DNA from: Mediterraneibacter glycyrrhizinilyticus
GTDB lineage: Bacteria > Bacillota > Clostridia > Lachnospirales > Lachnospiraceae
Direction: 5' to 3'
Assembly: GCF_015560805.1 (NCBI RefSeq)
Contig: NZ_JADMSO010000003.1
Span: 266,310-330,309, forward strand
DNA length: 64,000 nt
Position numbers and translations under genes: made by a program. Shown here piece after piece: positions 18,584 through 26,062 of the stretch. The notes under the pieces were generated by a model that was not told the origin of the DNA, searched no databases, and saw nothing but the letters and a program-made list of their open reading frames with translations. Position 1 is the stretch's first letter. Each line of letters opens with the position of its first letter.

Positions 18584-19939
18584 ATGAAACAGGGAAATAT
18601 ATTCGGAGATAAGATATTTTACGGAAAATTATGGAAATTAACGGTTCCGATCGCAGTGCAGAGCCTGATGCTTGCTTCGGTCGCTGCGGCGGACGCAATC
18701 ATGCTCGGACGTGTGGAACAAAATGCGATGGCGGCGGTTTCGTTGGCGACACAGATCCAGTTTATCCAAAATATGGTTCTGGGAGCGATCGTGGCAGGTC
18801 TGGTGATATTGGGAGCGCAGTATTGGGGAAAAGGGGATAAGAAAACGATCAATGATCTTTTCTGTATGAGCATCCGTCTTGCAGGCGTGACAAGCATCCT
18901 GTTTTTTATCGGATGTATCTTTTTTCCACGCTGGCTGATGCTGATCTTTACCAATGAAGAAGTGCTGATCGAGATCGGGATCCGCTATTTGAAAGTGGCG
19001 GGATGGTCCTATCTGCTGACCGGGATTTCCCAATGTTATCTGGCGATCATGAAAGTCAGCGACCACGCGGCGCAGACCGCAAAGATCAGTATCGGCGCAG
19101 TGTTGATCAATATCGTATTAAATGCGGTTTTTATCTTTGGATTTTTCGGACTTCCGGCGATGGGCGTGCAGGGGGCGGCGCTTGCGACTTTGATTTCCCG
19201 GATCATCGAGCTTGGATGGGCGGTGACCGTGTCGCATCAGGAGGGATATATCCGTCCTGACTGGAGCCGGCTGTTTCATCGGGACGCCCTGCTTGCAAAA
19301 GATTTCCGGAAATGTATGCTGCCGATCTTAGGCGCATCGCTTGCTTGGGGGATCGGATTTACGTCTTATTCCGCGTTCATGGGGCATCTCGGAACGGATG
19401 CGACGGCAGCTAATTCGGTGGCGGCTGTCGTGCGAGACCTTGTATGTTGTCTGTGCAACGGTCTTGCCAGCGGCGGTGGGATCCTCGTCGGAAACGAGCT
19501 GGGAGCCGGTGATCTGAAAACCGGAAAATTGTATGGTGACCGTCTGCTTGTTCTGGCATTTCTGACAGGGATCGTATCGGCAGCAGTGATGCTGCTTATG
19601 ACGCCGCTGATCATGATGTTTGTGAAACTGACGGATGGGGCACAGGATTATCTGCTTGGAATGATGCTGATCATGTCGTTCTACATGATCGGACGGGCGG
19701 TCAATACGATCGTCATCAACGGGATTTTCGCGGCAGGCGGCGATACGATGTTTGATATGTACAGCCTGATGGTCGTGATGTGGGGTATTGCCATTCCGCT
19801 GGCGGCAGCGGGCACGTTCTTTTTGGACTGGCCGGTGCTTGTCGTCTATGCGTGTACCTGTCTGGATGAAGTCGGCAAGATCCCGTGGGTACTGATCCAC
19901 TATCGTAAGAATAAGTGGGTAAAAGATCTGACAAGATAA
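18584..19939 (+). CDS. MATE family efflux transporter
   Basis: A 451-residue polytopic membrane protein with the 12-segment, two-lobe pattern of the MatE family and the typical start GKLWKLTVPIAVQSLMLASV. MATE pumps export cationic drugs and metabolites in exchange for Na+ or H+; the substrate cannot be read from sequence. It follows the Na/Pi symporter by 36 bp and may share its transcript. It is only distantly similar to the second MATE gene at 29656. Confidence 0.88.
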   Translation: MKQGNIFGDKIFYGKLWKLTVPIAVQSLMLASVAAADAIMLGRVEQNAMAAVSLATQIQFIQNMVLGAIVAGLVILGAQYWGKGDKKTINDLFCMSIRLAGVTSILFFIGCIFFPRWLMLIFTNEEVLIEIGIRYLKVAGWSYLLTGISQCYLAIMKVSDHAAQTAKISIGAVLINIVLNAVFIFGFFGLPAMGVQGAALATLISRIIELGWAVTVSHQEGYIRPDWSRLFHRDALLAKDFRKCMLPILGASLAWGIGFTSYSAFMGHLGTDATAANSVAAVVRDLVCCLCNGLASGGGILVGNELGAGDLKTGKLYGDRLLVLAFLTGIVSAAVMLLMTPLIMMFVKLTDGAQDYLLGMMLIMSFYMIGRAVNTIVINGIFAAGGDTMFDMYSLMVVMWGIAIPLAAAGTFFLDWPVLVVYACTCLDEVGKIPWVLIHYRKNKWVKDLTR

Positions 19940-19947
19940 AAAAGGAC

Positions 19948-19976
19948 TTTACAGAGAAAAAGTCTTATGCTATACT
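19948..19976 (+). promoter_or_regulatory. Promoter of rpsO
   Basis: TTTACA (19948-19953), a 17-nt spacer and TATACT (19971-19976), just after the MATE stop codon. Confidence 0.8.
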
Positions 19977-19982
19977 ACTCGA

Positions 19983-20036
19983 GGTATGAAAAACCGGTGT
20001 TCGGTGAGCGGATAACTCCAACCGCCGCTTAATACC
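19983..20036 (+). promoter_or_regulatory. Probable autoregulatory leader of rpsO (S15 leader)
   Basis: The leader RNA can fold into a closed domain: GGTAT (19983-19987) pairs with ATACC (20032-20036). Inside are a CCG/CGG hairpin and a GCGG/CCGC hairpin, making a multi-way junction. S15 is known to repress its own mRNA through such junctions in several Firmicutes; the specific class here is inferred. Confidence 0.5.
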
Positions 20037-20073
20037 AGGCGTTTTTAGAAGAATTTCAAGGAGGAAATGAAAC

Positions 20074-20340
20074 ATGATCACAAAGGAACAGAAACAGGCA
20101 ATCATCAACGAATACGGAAGATGTGAGGGAGATACAGGATCACCGGAAGTACAGGTGGCACTTCTCACAGCAAGAATCAACGATCTGACAGATCACTTCA
20201 AGAGCAACCCGAAAGATCACCACTCCAGAAGAGGACTTCTGAAGATGGTAGGACAGAGACGTGGTCTTCTGGCATACCTGAAGAAAGTTGATATCGAGAG
20301 ATACCGTACACTGATCGAAAGACTTGGTCTGAGAAAATAA
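20074..20340 (+). CDS. rpsO: 30S ribosomal protein S15
   Basis: An 88-residue primary 16S rRNA-binding protein of the small-subunit platform. It shows the complete S15 pattern: [23 protein letters not shown], the HHSRRGL motif and [34 protein letters not shown] is 9 nt before ATG. rpsO lies next to pnp, as in most bacteria. Confidence 0.97.
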   Translation: MITKEQKQAIINEYGRCEGDTGSPEVQVALLTARINDLTDHFKSNPKDHHSRRGLLKMVGQRRGLLAYLKKVDIERYRTLIERLGLRK

Positions 20341-20352
20341 TATCATGACGCG

Positions 20353-20384
20353 AACCTGCATGGCGGAAGCTGTGCAGGTTTTTT
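20353..20384 (+). terminator. Terminator of rpsO
   Basis: AACCTGCA pairs with TGCAGGTT and continues into TTTT (20353-20384). Confidence 0.85.
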
Positions 20385-20467
20385 GTATAGATGACGATCA
20401 GACTGCCGGGAATTACCGAAAGAATGTTTCGCTGCCGGATTTCATGCCGGATTGTCGAAAGAACTCA

Positions 20468-20496
20468 TTGCGTTACCTATAAGGGTATGTTATAAT
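20468..20496 (+). promoter_or_regulatory. Promoter of pnp
   Basis: TTGCGT (20468-20473), a 17-nt spacer and a perfect TATAAT (20491-20496). An imperfect direct repeat (TGCCGG...CGAAAGAA at 20404-20424 and 20445-20463) lies just upstream. Confidence 0.8.
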
Positions 20497-20511
20497 ATAA
20501 AAGACTGTGGA

Positions 20512-20589
20512 CAGGAGAATGTTCCCGAGACCACTGAAAAGAATATCAGCAGTAGTTGGTGGTTTTTTCAGTAGTTTCGGACGCTCCTG
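20512..20589 (+). promoter_or_regulatory. Large leader hairpin of pnp
   Basis: A long interrupted stem: CAGGAG/CTCCTG (20512-20517 with 20584-20589), CCGA/TCGG (20525-20528 with 20577-20580) and an 8-bp ACTGAAAA/TTTTCAGT (20533-20540 with 20565-20572). A competing CCAC/GTGG hairpin (20531-20534 with 20559-20562) ends directly in TTTTTT. In enterobacteria PNPase represses itself through an RNase III-cut leader hairpin; whether that applies here is open. Confidence 0.55.
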
Positions 20590-20626
20590 ACCGGCAAAAT
20601 GTTTGGAAAATGATAAGGAGAACGCT

Positions 20627-22714
20627 ATGTTTAAAAAATTTGAGATGGAACTTGCAGGAAGAACCCTGCGGGTTGATGTAGACAGAGTTGCGAAACAGGC
20701 GAACGGTGCGGTTTTGATGCACTATGGTGATACGACCGTTCTGTGTACGGCAACAGCATCCGAGAAGCCGAGAGAGGGGATCGATTTCTTTCCTCTGAGC
20801 GTAGAGTATAATGAAAGATTATATTCTGTCGGCAAGATCCCGGGAGGATTTAACAAAAGAGAGGGAAAAGCATCTGAGAATGCGATCCTGACCTGCCGTG
20901 TCATCGACCGTCCGATGCGTCCGTTGTTCCCGAAAGATTACCGGAATGACGTGACACTGGAAAATCTTGTCATGTCTGTTGATCAGGACTGCAGCCCAGA
21001 ACTGACGGCGATGCTTGGCGCGGCAATCGCAACAAGTATTTCCGATATTCCGTTTGACGGACCGATCTCCACAACACAGGTAGGTCTTGTTGACGGAGAG
21101 TTCGTATTTAACCCTACGGCAGCACAGAAAGAAGTATCCGACCTTGCGCTGACGGTTGCGTCTACAAAAGAGAAAGTGATCATGATCGAGGCAGGAGCGA
21201 ACGAAGTTCCGGAAGCTCAGATGATCGAGGCGATCTTTGCGGCACATGAGCTGAACCAGAAAGTGATCGCATTTATCGAGACGATCGTTGCAGAATGCGG
21301 AAAAGAAAAACATTCTTATGAGAGCTGCGCTGTTCCGGAAGAGTTGTTTGCGGCAATCCGTGAGATCGTGACTCCGGAAGAGATGGAAGAGGCTGTATTT
21401 ACAGACGACAAACAGACGCGTGAAGAGAATATCCGTGTGATCACAGAGAAGCTGGAAGAAGCATTTGCAGAGAATGAAGAGTGGCTTTCCGTGCTTGGCG
21501 AAGCAGTATATCAGTATCAGAAGAAGACAGTCAGAAAGATGATCTTAAAAGATCACAAACGTCCGGACGGACGTGCGATCGATCAGATCCGTCCGCTCGC
21601 GGCAGAGATCGACCTGATTCCGCGTGTACATGGATCGGCGATGTTCACAAGAGGACAGACACAGATTTGTACCGTGACAACACTGGCTCCGCTTTCCGAA
21701 GCACAGAGACTGGATGGATTGGACGAGGCGGAGACTTCCAAGAGATATATGCATCACTACAATTTCCCGTCCTACTCCGTGGGAGAGACGAGACCGTCCA
21801 GAGGTCCGGGAAGACGTGAGATCGGACACGGAGCGTTGGCAGAACGTGCCCTGCTTCCGGTACTTCCGAGCGAATCCGAGTTCCCGTATGCGATCCGTAC
21901 CGTATCCGAGACATTTGAATCCAACGGATCCACTTCTCAGGCAAGTGTCTGCGCATCCAGTATGTCACTGATGTCCGCAGGTGTGCCGATCAAGTCCGCA
22001 GTTGCCGGAATTTCCGCAGGACTTGTGACAGGAGATACCGATGATGATTATCTTGTATTGACTGATATTCAGGGATTGGAAGATTTCTTTGGAGATATGG
22101 ACTTTAAAGTGGCAGGTACACACAAAGGAATCACGGCGATCCAGATGGATATTAAGATCCACGGATTGACAAGACCGATCATTGAAGAGGCGATCGCTGC
22201 AACGAAAAAAGCGAGAACCTATATTCTCGATGAAGTGATGAACAAAGCGATCGCAGAACCGAGAACAGAAGTCGGAGAGTATGCGCCGAAGATCATCCAG
22301 ATGCAGATCGATCCGCAGAAGATCGGTGATGTCGTTGGTCAGAGAGGAAAGACCATCAATGCGATCATCGAACAGACCGGCGTGAAGATCGACATCGAGG
22401 ACGACGGAGCAGTATCGATCTGCGGAACTGAGAAAGAGAGCATGGAAAAAGCTGCCAAACTGATCACAACGATCGTGACAGATTTTGAGGCTGGTCAGGT
22501 ATTCGAGGGAAAAGTGATCAGCATCAAAGAATTTGGTGCATTCGTTGAGTTTGCTCCGGGAAAAGAGGGAATGGTGCATATTTCCAAGATCTCTAAAGAA
22601 AGAGTGAACAAGGTGGAAGACGTTCTGAAGCTCGGGGATGTTGTGAAAGTTGTATGTCTCGGAAAAGACAAGATGGGAAGATTCAGCTTCAGCATGAGAG
22701 ATGTGGCTGAATAA
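20627..22714 (+). CDS. pnp: Polyribonucleotide nucleotidyltransferase (PNPase)
   Basis: A 695-residue 3'-5' phosphorolytic exoribonuclease. Two RNase PH domains flank an all-helical linker (second one from about 320, with GRAIDQIRPL and GDTDDDYLVLTDIQG). They are followed by a KH domain (VVGQRGKTINAIIEQTG, about 565) and an S1 domain (EGKVISIKEFGAFVEF). It acts in mRNA decay and RNA quality control. ATG 20627 follows AAGGAG by 6 nt and matches the family start FKKFEMELAGR. Confidence 0.96.
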   Translation: MFKKFEMELAGRTLRVDVDRVAKQANGAVLMHYGDTTVLCTATASEKPREGIDFFPLSVEYNERLYSVGKIPGGFNKREGKASENAILTCRVIDRPMRPLFPKDYRNDVTLENLVMSVDQDCSPELTAMLGAAIATSISDIPFDGPISTTQVGLVDGEFVFNPTAAQKEVSDLALTVASTKEKVIMIEAGANEVPEAQMIEAIFAAHELNQKVIAFIETIVAECGKEKHSYESCAVPEELFAAIREIVTPEEMEEAVFTDDKQTREENIRVITEKLEEAFAENEEWLSVLGEAVYQYQKKTVRKMILKDHKRPDGRAIDQIRPLAAEIDLIPRVHGSAMFTRGQTQICTVTTLAPLSEAQRLDGLDEAETSKRYMHHYNFPSYSVGETRPSRGPGRREIGHGALAERALLPVLPSESEFPYAIRTVSETFESNGSTSQASVCASSMSLMSAGVPIKSAVAGISAGLVTGDTDDDYLVLTDIQGLEDFFGDMDFKVAGTHKGITAIQMDIKIHGLTRPIIEEAIAATKKARTYILDEVMNKAIAEPRTEVGEYAPKIIQMQIDPQKIGDVVGQRGKTINAIIEQTGVKIDIEDDGAVSICGTEKESMEKAAKLITTIVTDFEAGQVFEGKVISIKEFGAFVEFAPGKEGMVHISKISKERVNKVEDVLKLGDVVKVVCLGKDKMGRFSFSMRDVAE

Positions 22715-22725
22715 TAAATCATAAT

Positions 22726-22779
22726 AAAAAGACTCAGTACAGAAAGAATGTGAAGATTTCTGTGCCGGGTCTTTTTTTA
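22726..22779 (+). terminator. Terminator of pnp
   Basis: AAAAGAC and CAGAAA arms pair with TTTCTG and GTCTTTT across a 10-nt loop and end in a T7 tract. It marks the left border of the A+T-rich island. Confidence 0.8.
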
Positions 22780-22821
22780 TGAAAAAAGATACTTTTCATT
22801 AAAAATAGCGTTTGAAAAAGA

Positions 22822-22850
22822 ATGACTACATAATTTTCTAATGATATAAT
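22822..22850 (+). promoter_or_regulatory. Possible promoter of the island
   Basis: ATGACT (22822-22827), a 17-nt spacer and TATAAT (22845-22850), about 55 nt upstream of the first small gene. The -35 box is weak. Confidence 0.5.
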
Positions 22851-22905
22851 CTTTAGTAAAGATAGCGATTTTGTTCAATTAGAAATTTCAAAGGAGGGAT
22901 TTACA

Positions 22906-23049
22906 ATGAAAAAAATTGGATTAGGTATCGCAATACTACTCTTTGCTATCGTAATTTCTCTTTGTTCATCAGGAATAGAGCTACTCTCTATTGGGATTGG
23001 AATTGTAGGATTGATTTTTTCAATCATAGGATTTATGGAATGTAAGTAA
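22906..23049 (+). CDS. Small two-segment membrane protein (47 aa)
   Basis: A 47-residue hydrophobic protein starting MKKIGLGIAILLF and ending GFMECK. Two predicted membrane segments (about 4-19 and 24-43) are separated by a short polar turn (SSGIE). It has an excellent ribosome binding site (AAAGGAGGG, 8 nt before ATG). No family is recognised. Its first ten codons and ribosome binding site resemble the frameshifted gene at 28660, suggesting paralogy. The first ~50-bp island repeat follows its stop codon. Confidence 0.6.
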   Translation: MKKIGLGIAILLFAIVISLCSSGIELLSIGIGIVGLIFSIIGFMECK

Positions 23050-23050
23050 A

Positions 23051-23100
23051 ATAAATTCCAGTTCATTTAGTTGAGAATAAAATAGAAAAACAGGAAGTTG
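23051..23100 (+). repeat. Island junction repeat 1
   Basis: Begins right after the stop of the 47-aa protein. It contains the core TTTAGTTGAGAATAAAATAG, shared exactly with junction repeat 2 and with one mismatch with repeat 3, and ends GGAAGTTG. Confidence 0.75.
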
Positions 23101-23115
23101 TGGAGGATAACTATT

Positions 23116-23718
23116 GTGGATAAAGCAATTATTTATATACATGGAAAAGGTGGAAATGCTGAAGAAGCTATTCATTACAAATCGCTCTTTAGTGATTGTG
23201 ATGTGATTGGTCTTGACTATACTGCACAGTTTCCGTGGGAAGCAAAAGAAGAATTTTCATTATTTTTTAATTCGATATGTAGAAACTACAGGTCTGTTGA
23301 AATAATCGCTAATAGCATTGGAGCGTATTTTGCTATCAATGCCTTATCAAATCAGCAAATAGAGAAAGCATATTTTATTTCGCCTGTTGTAGATATGGAA
23401 AGGCTTATTGCTGATATGATGATTTGGGCAAATGTTACAGAAGATGAACTCAAAGAGAAAAAAGAAATTCAGACAACTTTTGGAGAGACCATTTCATGGG
23501 ATTATCTTTGCTATGTAAGAGAAAATCCTATTATATGGAAAATCCCAACGCACATTTTGTATGGTGAAAAAGATAATCTCATCCCCTATGGAACGATATT
23601 GGAATTTGTACAAAGAACTACTTCAACACTTTCTATCATGAAAAATGGAGAGCATTGGTTTCATACGGAAGAACAAATGAAATTTCTTGATGAGTGGATA
23701 ATCAAATCTGCCAAATAA
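23116..23718 (+). CDS. Small alpha/beta hydrolase
   Basis: A 200-residue protein with an N-terminal AIIYIHGKGGNAEEA (oxyanion HGKGG), a nucleophile elbow ANSIGA (Ser about 73), an acid in GEKDNLIP and a C-terminal histidine in GEHWFH: a complete catalytic triad of the alpha/beta hydrolase fold. The substrate is unknown; it resembles small esterase/lysophospholipase-type proteins. I choose GTG 23116 because GGAGG is 9 nt upstream; a TTG at 23098 precedes that site. It is flanked on both sides by island junction repeats. Confidence 0.75.
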   Translation: MDKAIIYIHGKGGNAEEAIHYKSLFSDCDVIGLDYTAQFPWEAKEEFSLFFNSICRNYRSVEIIANSIGAYFAINALSNQQIEKAYFISPVVDMERLIADMMIWANVTEDELKEKKEIQTTFGETISWDYLCYVRENPIIWKIPTHILYGEKDNLIPYGTILEFVQRTTSTLSIMKNGEHWFHTEEQMKFLDEWIIKSAK

Positions 23719-23768
23719 AATTCAATTCGTTTAGTTGAGAATAAAATAGAAAAATTAGAAGTTGAGAG
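23719..23768 (+). repeat. Island junction repeat 2
   Basis: Starts directly after the hydrolase stop codon. It shares with repeat 1 the 20-bp core TTTAGTTGAGAATAAAATAG and the tail GAAAAA...GAAGTTG. Confidence 0.75.
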
Positions 23769-23774
23769 GCAAAT

Positions 23775-24227
23775 ATGAAAGAATATACTTATGTTACTTT
23801 AAGACAAAAACCCGAATTAAAAGAAGAAGCAGCCACATGGTTTCATGATAAATGGGAAGTGCCACGAGAAGCCTATCTTGAATGTATGGAAGCCTATCTT
23901 AATCATGAAACAGAATATGGTTGGTATCTTTGCTTAGATAAAGAACGGATTGTAGGTGGTCTTGGAGTAATCGAAAATGATTTTCATGACAGGAAAGACC
24001 TTACGCCAAATGTATGTGCGGTATATACAGACAAGGAATATCGTTGTCAAGGAATTGCAGGACAATTACTTCATATTGTTGTGAAAGATATGAAGTCCAA
24101 AGGAATTACTCCTATCTATTTGATTACAGACCACACAAGTTTTTATGAAAGATATGGTTGGGAATTTTTGTGTATGGTTCAAGGGGACAATGAGCCTGAT
24201 ATGACAAGAATGTATATCCATAGATAA
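23775..24227 (+). CDS. GNAT family N-acetyltransferase (first)
   Basis: A 150-residue protein with the GNAT fold: substrate-side N-terminus, central strand NVCAVYTDKEYRCQGIAGQLL carrying the acetyl-CoA pyrophosphate loop (R/Q-x-x-G-x-A), then PIYLITDHTSFYERYGWEFL. It would transfer an acetyl group from acetyl-CoA to an unknown amine. The ribosome binding site is GAGAGG. It sits between junction repeats 2 and 3. Confidence 0.8.
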   Translation: MKEYTYVTLRQKPELKEEAATWFHDKWEVPREAYLECMEAYLNHETEYGWYLCLDKERIVGGLGVIENDFHDRKDLTPNVCAVYTDKEYRCQGIAGQLLHIVVKDMKSKGITPIYLITDHTSFYERYGWEFLCMVQGDNEPDMTRMYIHR

Positions 24228-24276
24228 AATTCCAGTTTGTTTAGTCGAGAATAAAATAGGAAGTTATTGAGTTGAA
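24228..24276 (+). repeat. Island junction repeat 3, then decayed sequence
   Basis: Follows the first GNAT stop. It carries TTTAGTCGAGAATAAAATAG, one change from the core of repeats 1 and 2, then diverges. Between it and the next gene (24277-24393) is a ribosome-binding-site-like GGAGGGG followed by ATG and at once TAA, with no usable frame. This looks like the remnant of a lost unit. Confidence 0.65.
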
Positions 24277-24393
24277 AGATGGAGGGGATTTAATGTAAGA
24301 AATAAAGATGTGTTTTTTGAAGAATTAAAGATGTGTAGGATGAAACGATAGCAGTTTAGCATCCCTATTTGTAGAATTTGAGGAGTGAAAGTA

Positions 24394-24840
24394 ATGATAA
24401 TTCAGCTTGGAACCGAACAGGATATTGATCATTGGATGAACCTTGTAGAAAAAGTGAGGGATTCATTTCCGGGGCTTGAGACGGAGGAAGCCTTGAATGA
24501 ACATAGAAATATTGTTTTGGACTTTATGAACAGAAATTCTGCAATTTGTGCAAAAGAAAAAGGAAAAATAGTCGGCATTCTATTATTCTCAAATGAAAAC
24601 AGTGAGTTATGTTTTTTGGCAGTTGCGGCTGAATACCGCAGACGGCATATTGCTGAAAAAATGTTGTCTTATATGTTCACGAAACTGGATTCCTCAAAAG
24701 ACATATTTGTTACGACTTATCGTGACGGTGTGCCGGAAGGAATTGCTGCGAGAGCATTCTATAAGCGTATGGGGTTTGTCGAGGGAAAGTTAACAGAAGA
24801 ATTTGGAAGTCCCGTTCAGGAATTTGTGTTAAAGAGATAA
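24394..24840 (+). CDS. GNAT family N-acetyltransferase (second)
   Basis: A 148-residue GNAT protein, not closely related to the first: GKIVGILLFSNENSELCFLAVAAEYRRRHIAEKML (acetyl-CoA loop R-R-R-H-I-A) and ARAFYKRMGFVEG near the end. Substrate unknown. ATG 24394 has AGGAG 8 nt upstream; the in-frame GTG at 24385 overlaps that site. The next gene follows after 16 bp without a repeat, so this gene and the ClbS/DfsB gene may have moved together. Confidence 0.8.
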   Translation: MIIQLGTEQDIDHWMNLVEKVRDSFPGLETEEALNEHRNIVLDFMNRNSAICAKEKGKIVGILLFSNENSELCFLAVAAEYRRRHIAEKMLSYMFTKLDSSKDIFVTTYRDGVPEGIAARAFYKRMGFVEGKLTEEFGSPVQEFVLKR

Positions 24841-24856
24841 GCGGGGAGGAAATAAT

Positions 24857-25387
24857 TTGAGAACATATCAGGATAAAGCGGAGCTAAAAAATGAGATAGA
24901 TAAAAGTTTTGAAAAGTATATTTCCGAATTTGATAATATTCCGGAATCTTTAAAAGATAAGAGAGTAATGGAAGTGGACAGAACTCCGGCAGAAAATCTT
25001 GCTTATCAAGTTGGATGGACAACGTTAGTTTTAAAATGGGAAGATGAGGAGAAGCATGGGATTGAAGTGAAAACACCGTCCGAAATGTTTAAATGGAATC
25101 AGCTGGGGGATTTATATCAATGGTTTACAGATACATATTCACATTTATCGTTAACGGAATTGAAAGATAGATTGAAAGAAAATATTACAGCGATCCATAC
25201 AATGATCGATTCAATGAGCGAGCAAGAGTTGTTTCAGCCACATATGAGAAAGTGGGCGGATGATGCCACAAAAACAGCGGTGTGGGAAGTTTACAAGTTT
25301 ATTCACATCAATACGGTCGCCCCTTTCGGAACTTTCAGAACAAAGATCAGAAAATGGAAAAAGATTGCATTGGTTTATTCCGATTGA
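24857..25387 (+). CDS. ClbS/DfsB family four-helix bundle protein
   Basis: A 176-residue protein of the ClbS/DfsB (DUF1706) family. Signatures seen are the N-terminal DKAELKNEIDKSFEKY, LAYQVGWTTLVLKWE, FKWNQLGDLYQWF and the C-terminal [20 protein letters not shown]. ClbS hydrolyses the cyclopropane of colibactin and so protects DNA of the producer; many relatives in non-producers are uncharacterised, so a role in genotoxin resistance is inference. It starts with TTG, preceded by GGGGAGG at 7 nt. A fragment of a second copy lies at 28548. Confidence 0.8.
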   Translation: MRTYQDKAELKNEIDKSFEKYISEFDNIPESLKDKRVMEVDRTPAENLAYQVGWTTLVLKWEDEEKHGIEVKTPSEMFKWNQLGDLYQWFTDTYSHLSLTELKDRLKENITAIHTMIDSMSEQELFQPHMRKWADDATKTAVWEVYKFIHINTVAPFGTFRTKIRKWKKIALVYSD

Positions 25388-25402
25388 TAAAAAGAGGTTT
25401 TT

Positions 25403-25900
25403 ATGTTTCAAAAGGTAATCATAATCGGCTGTCCGGGTGCGGGAAAAAGTACATTCGCAAGAAGATTAAGTGATAAAACTCACTTACCTTTATATTATCT
25501 TGATATGTTATGGCATAAGCCGGACAAAACAAATGTCGACAGAAATACGTTTGACGACAAATTAAAAGAAATAATTTCGGGAAGCGAATGGATTATTGAC
25601 GGCAACTATGGAAGAACACTTGAAATGCGCATTCAAGCATGTGAAACTATATTTTTACTGGATCTTCCGGTAGAGGAGTGTCTGGCTGGAGCAAAATCAC
25701 GTATAGGTAAACAACGTGTAGATATGCCATGGATAGAAACAAAATTTGATGACGAATTTAGACAATGGATTCTTGATTTCCCCAAACATGAATTGCCGAT
25801 CGTATATGAATTGTTGGGAAAATATAAAAATCAAAAAAACATCTATGTCTTTCATTCAAGAGCGGAAATAGATGAGTATTTAGCAAAAACGTTTGGCTGA
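25403..25900 (+). CDS. P-loop nucleotide kinase-like protein (DNA topology modulation/adenylate kinase type)
   Basis: A 165-residue single-domain P-loop protein with Walker A GCPGAGKST (about 9-17), YYLDMLWHKP, WIIDGNYGRTLEMRI and IFLLDLP. This is the pattern of proteins annotated as topology modulation or adenylate kinase-related; the true substrate is unknown. It follows the ClbS/DfsB gene by 15 bp with RBS AAGAGG. A 7-bp hairpin (CTTCTTG/CAAGAAG, 25967-25989) without a T-tract lies downstream. Confidence 0.75.
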   Translation: MFQKVIIIGCPGAGKSTFARRLSDKTHLPLYYLDMLWHKPDKTNVDRNTFDDKLKEIISGSEWIIDGNYGRTLEMRIQACETIFLLDLPVEECLAGAKSRIGKQRVDMPWIETKFDDEFRQWILDFPKHELPIVYELLGKYKNQKNIYVFHSRAEIDEYLAKTFG

Positions 25901-26062
25901 ATACTAGAGTCTGCCGGTATAAAAAGAGTTATAAGAACGAGAATAGACTGAGCAAAGCGAGAGATGCTTCTTGTCCGCAGGGCAAGAAGATGAGGTCGGG
26001 ATGGAAACAGAAAAATTGGAAGTTTTGAAAGAACAGTATTATTCATATTAAGAGGAGGCGAA

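Noticed and set aside
25967..25989. Terminator in the island after the P-loop gene
   Set aside because: The CTTCTTG/CAAGAAG stem has no T-tract after it, so termination is not supported.
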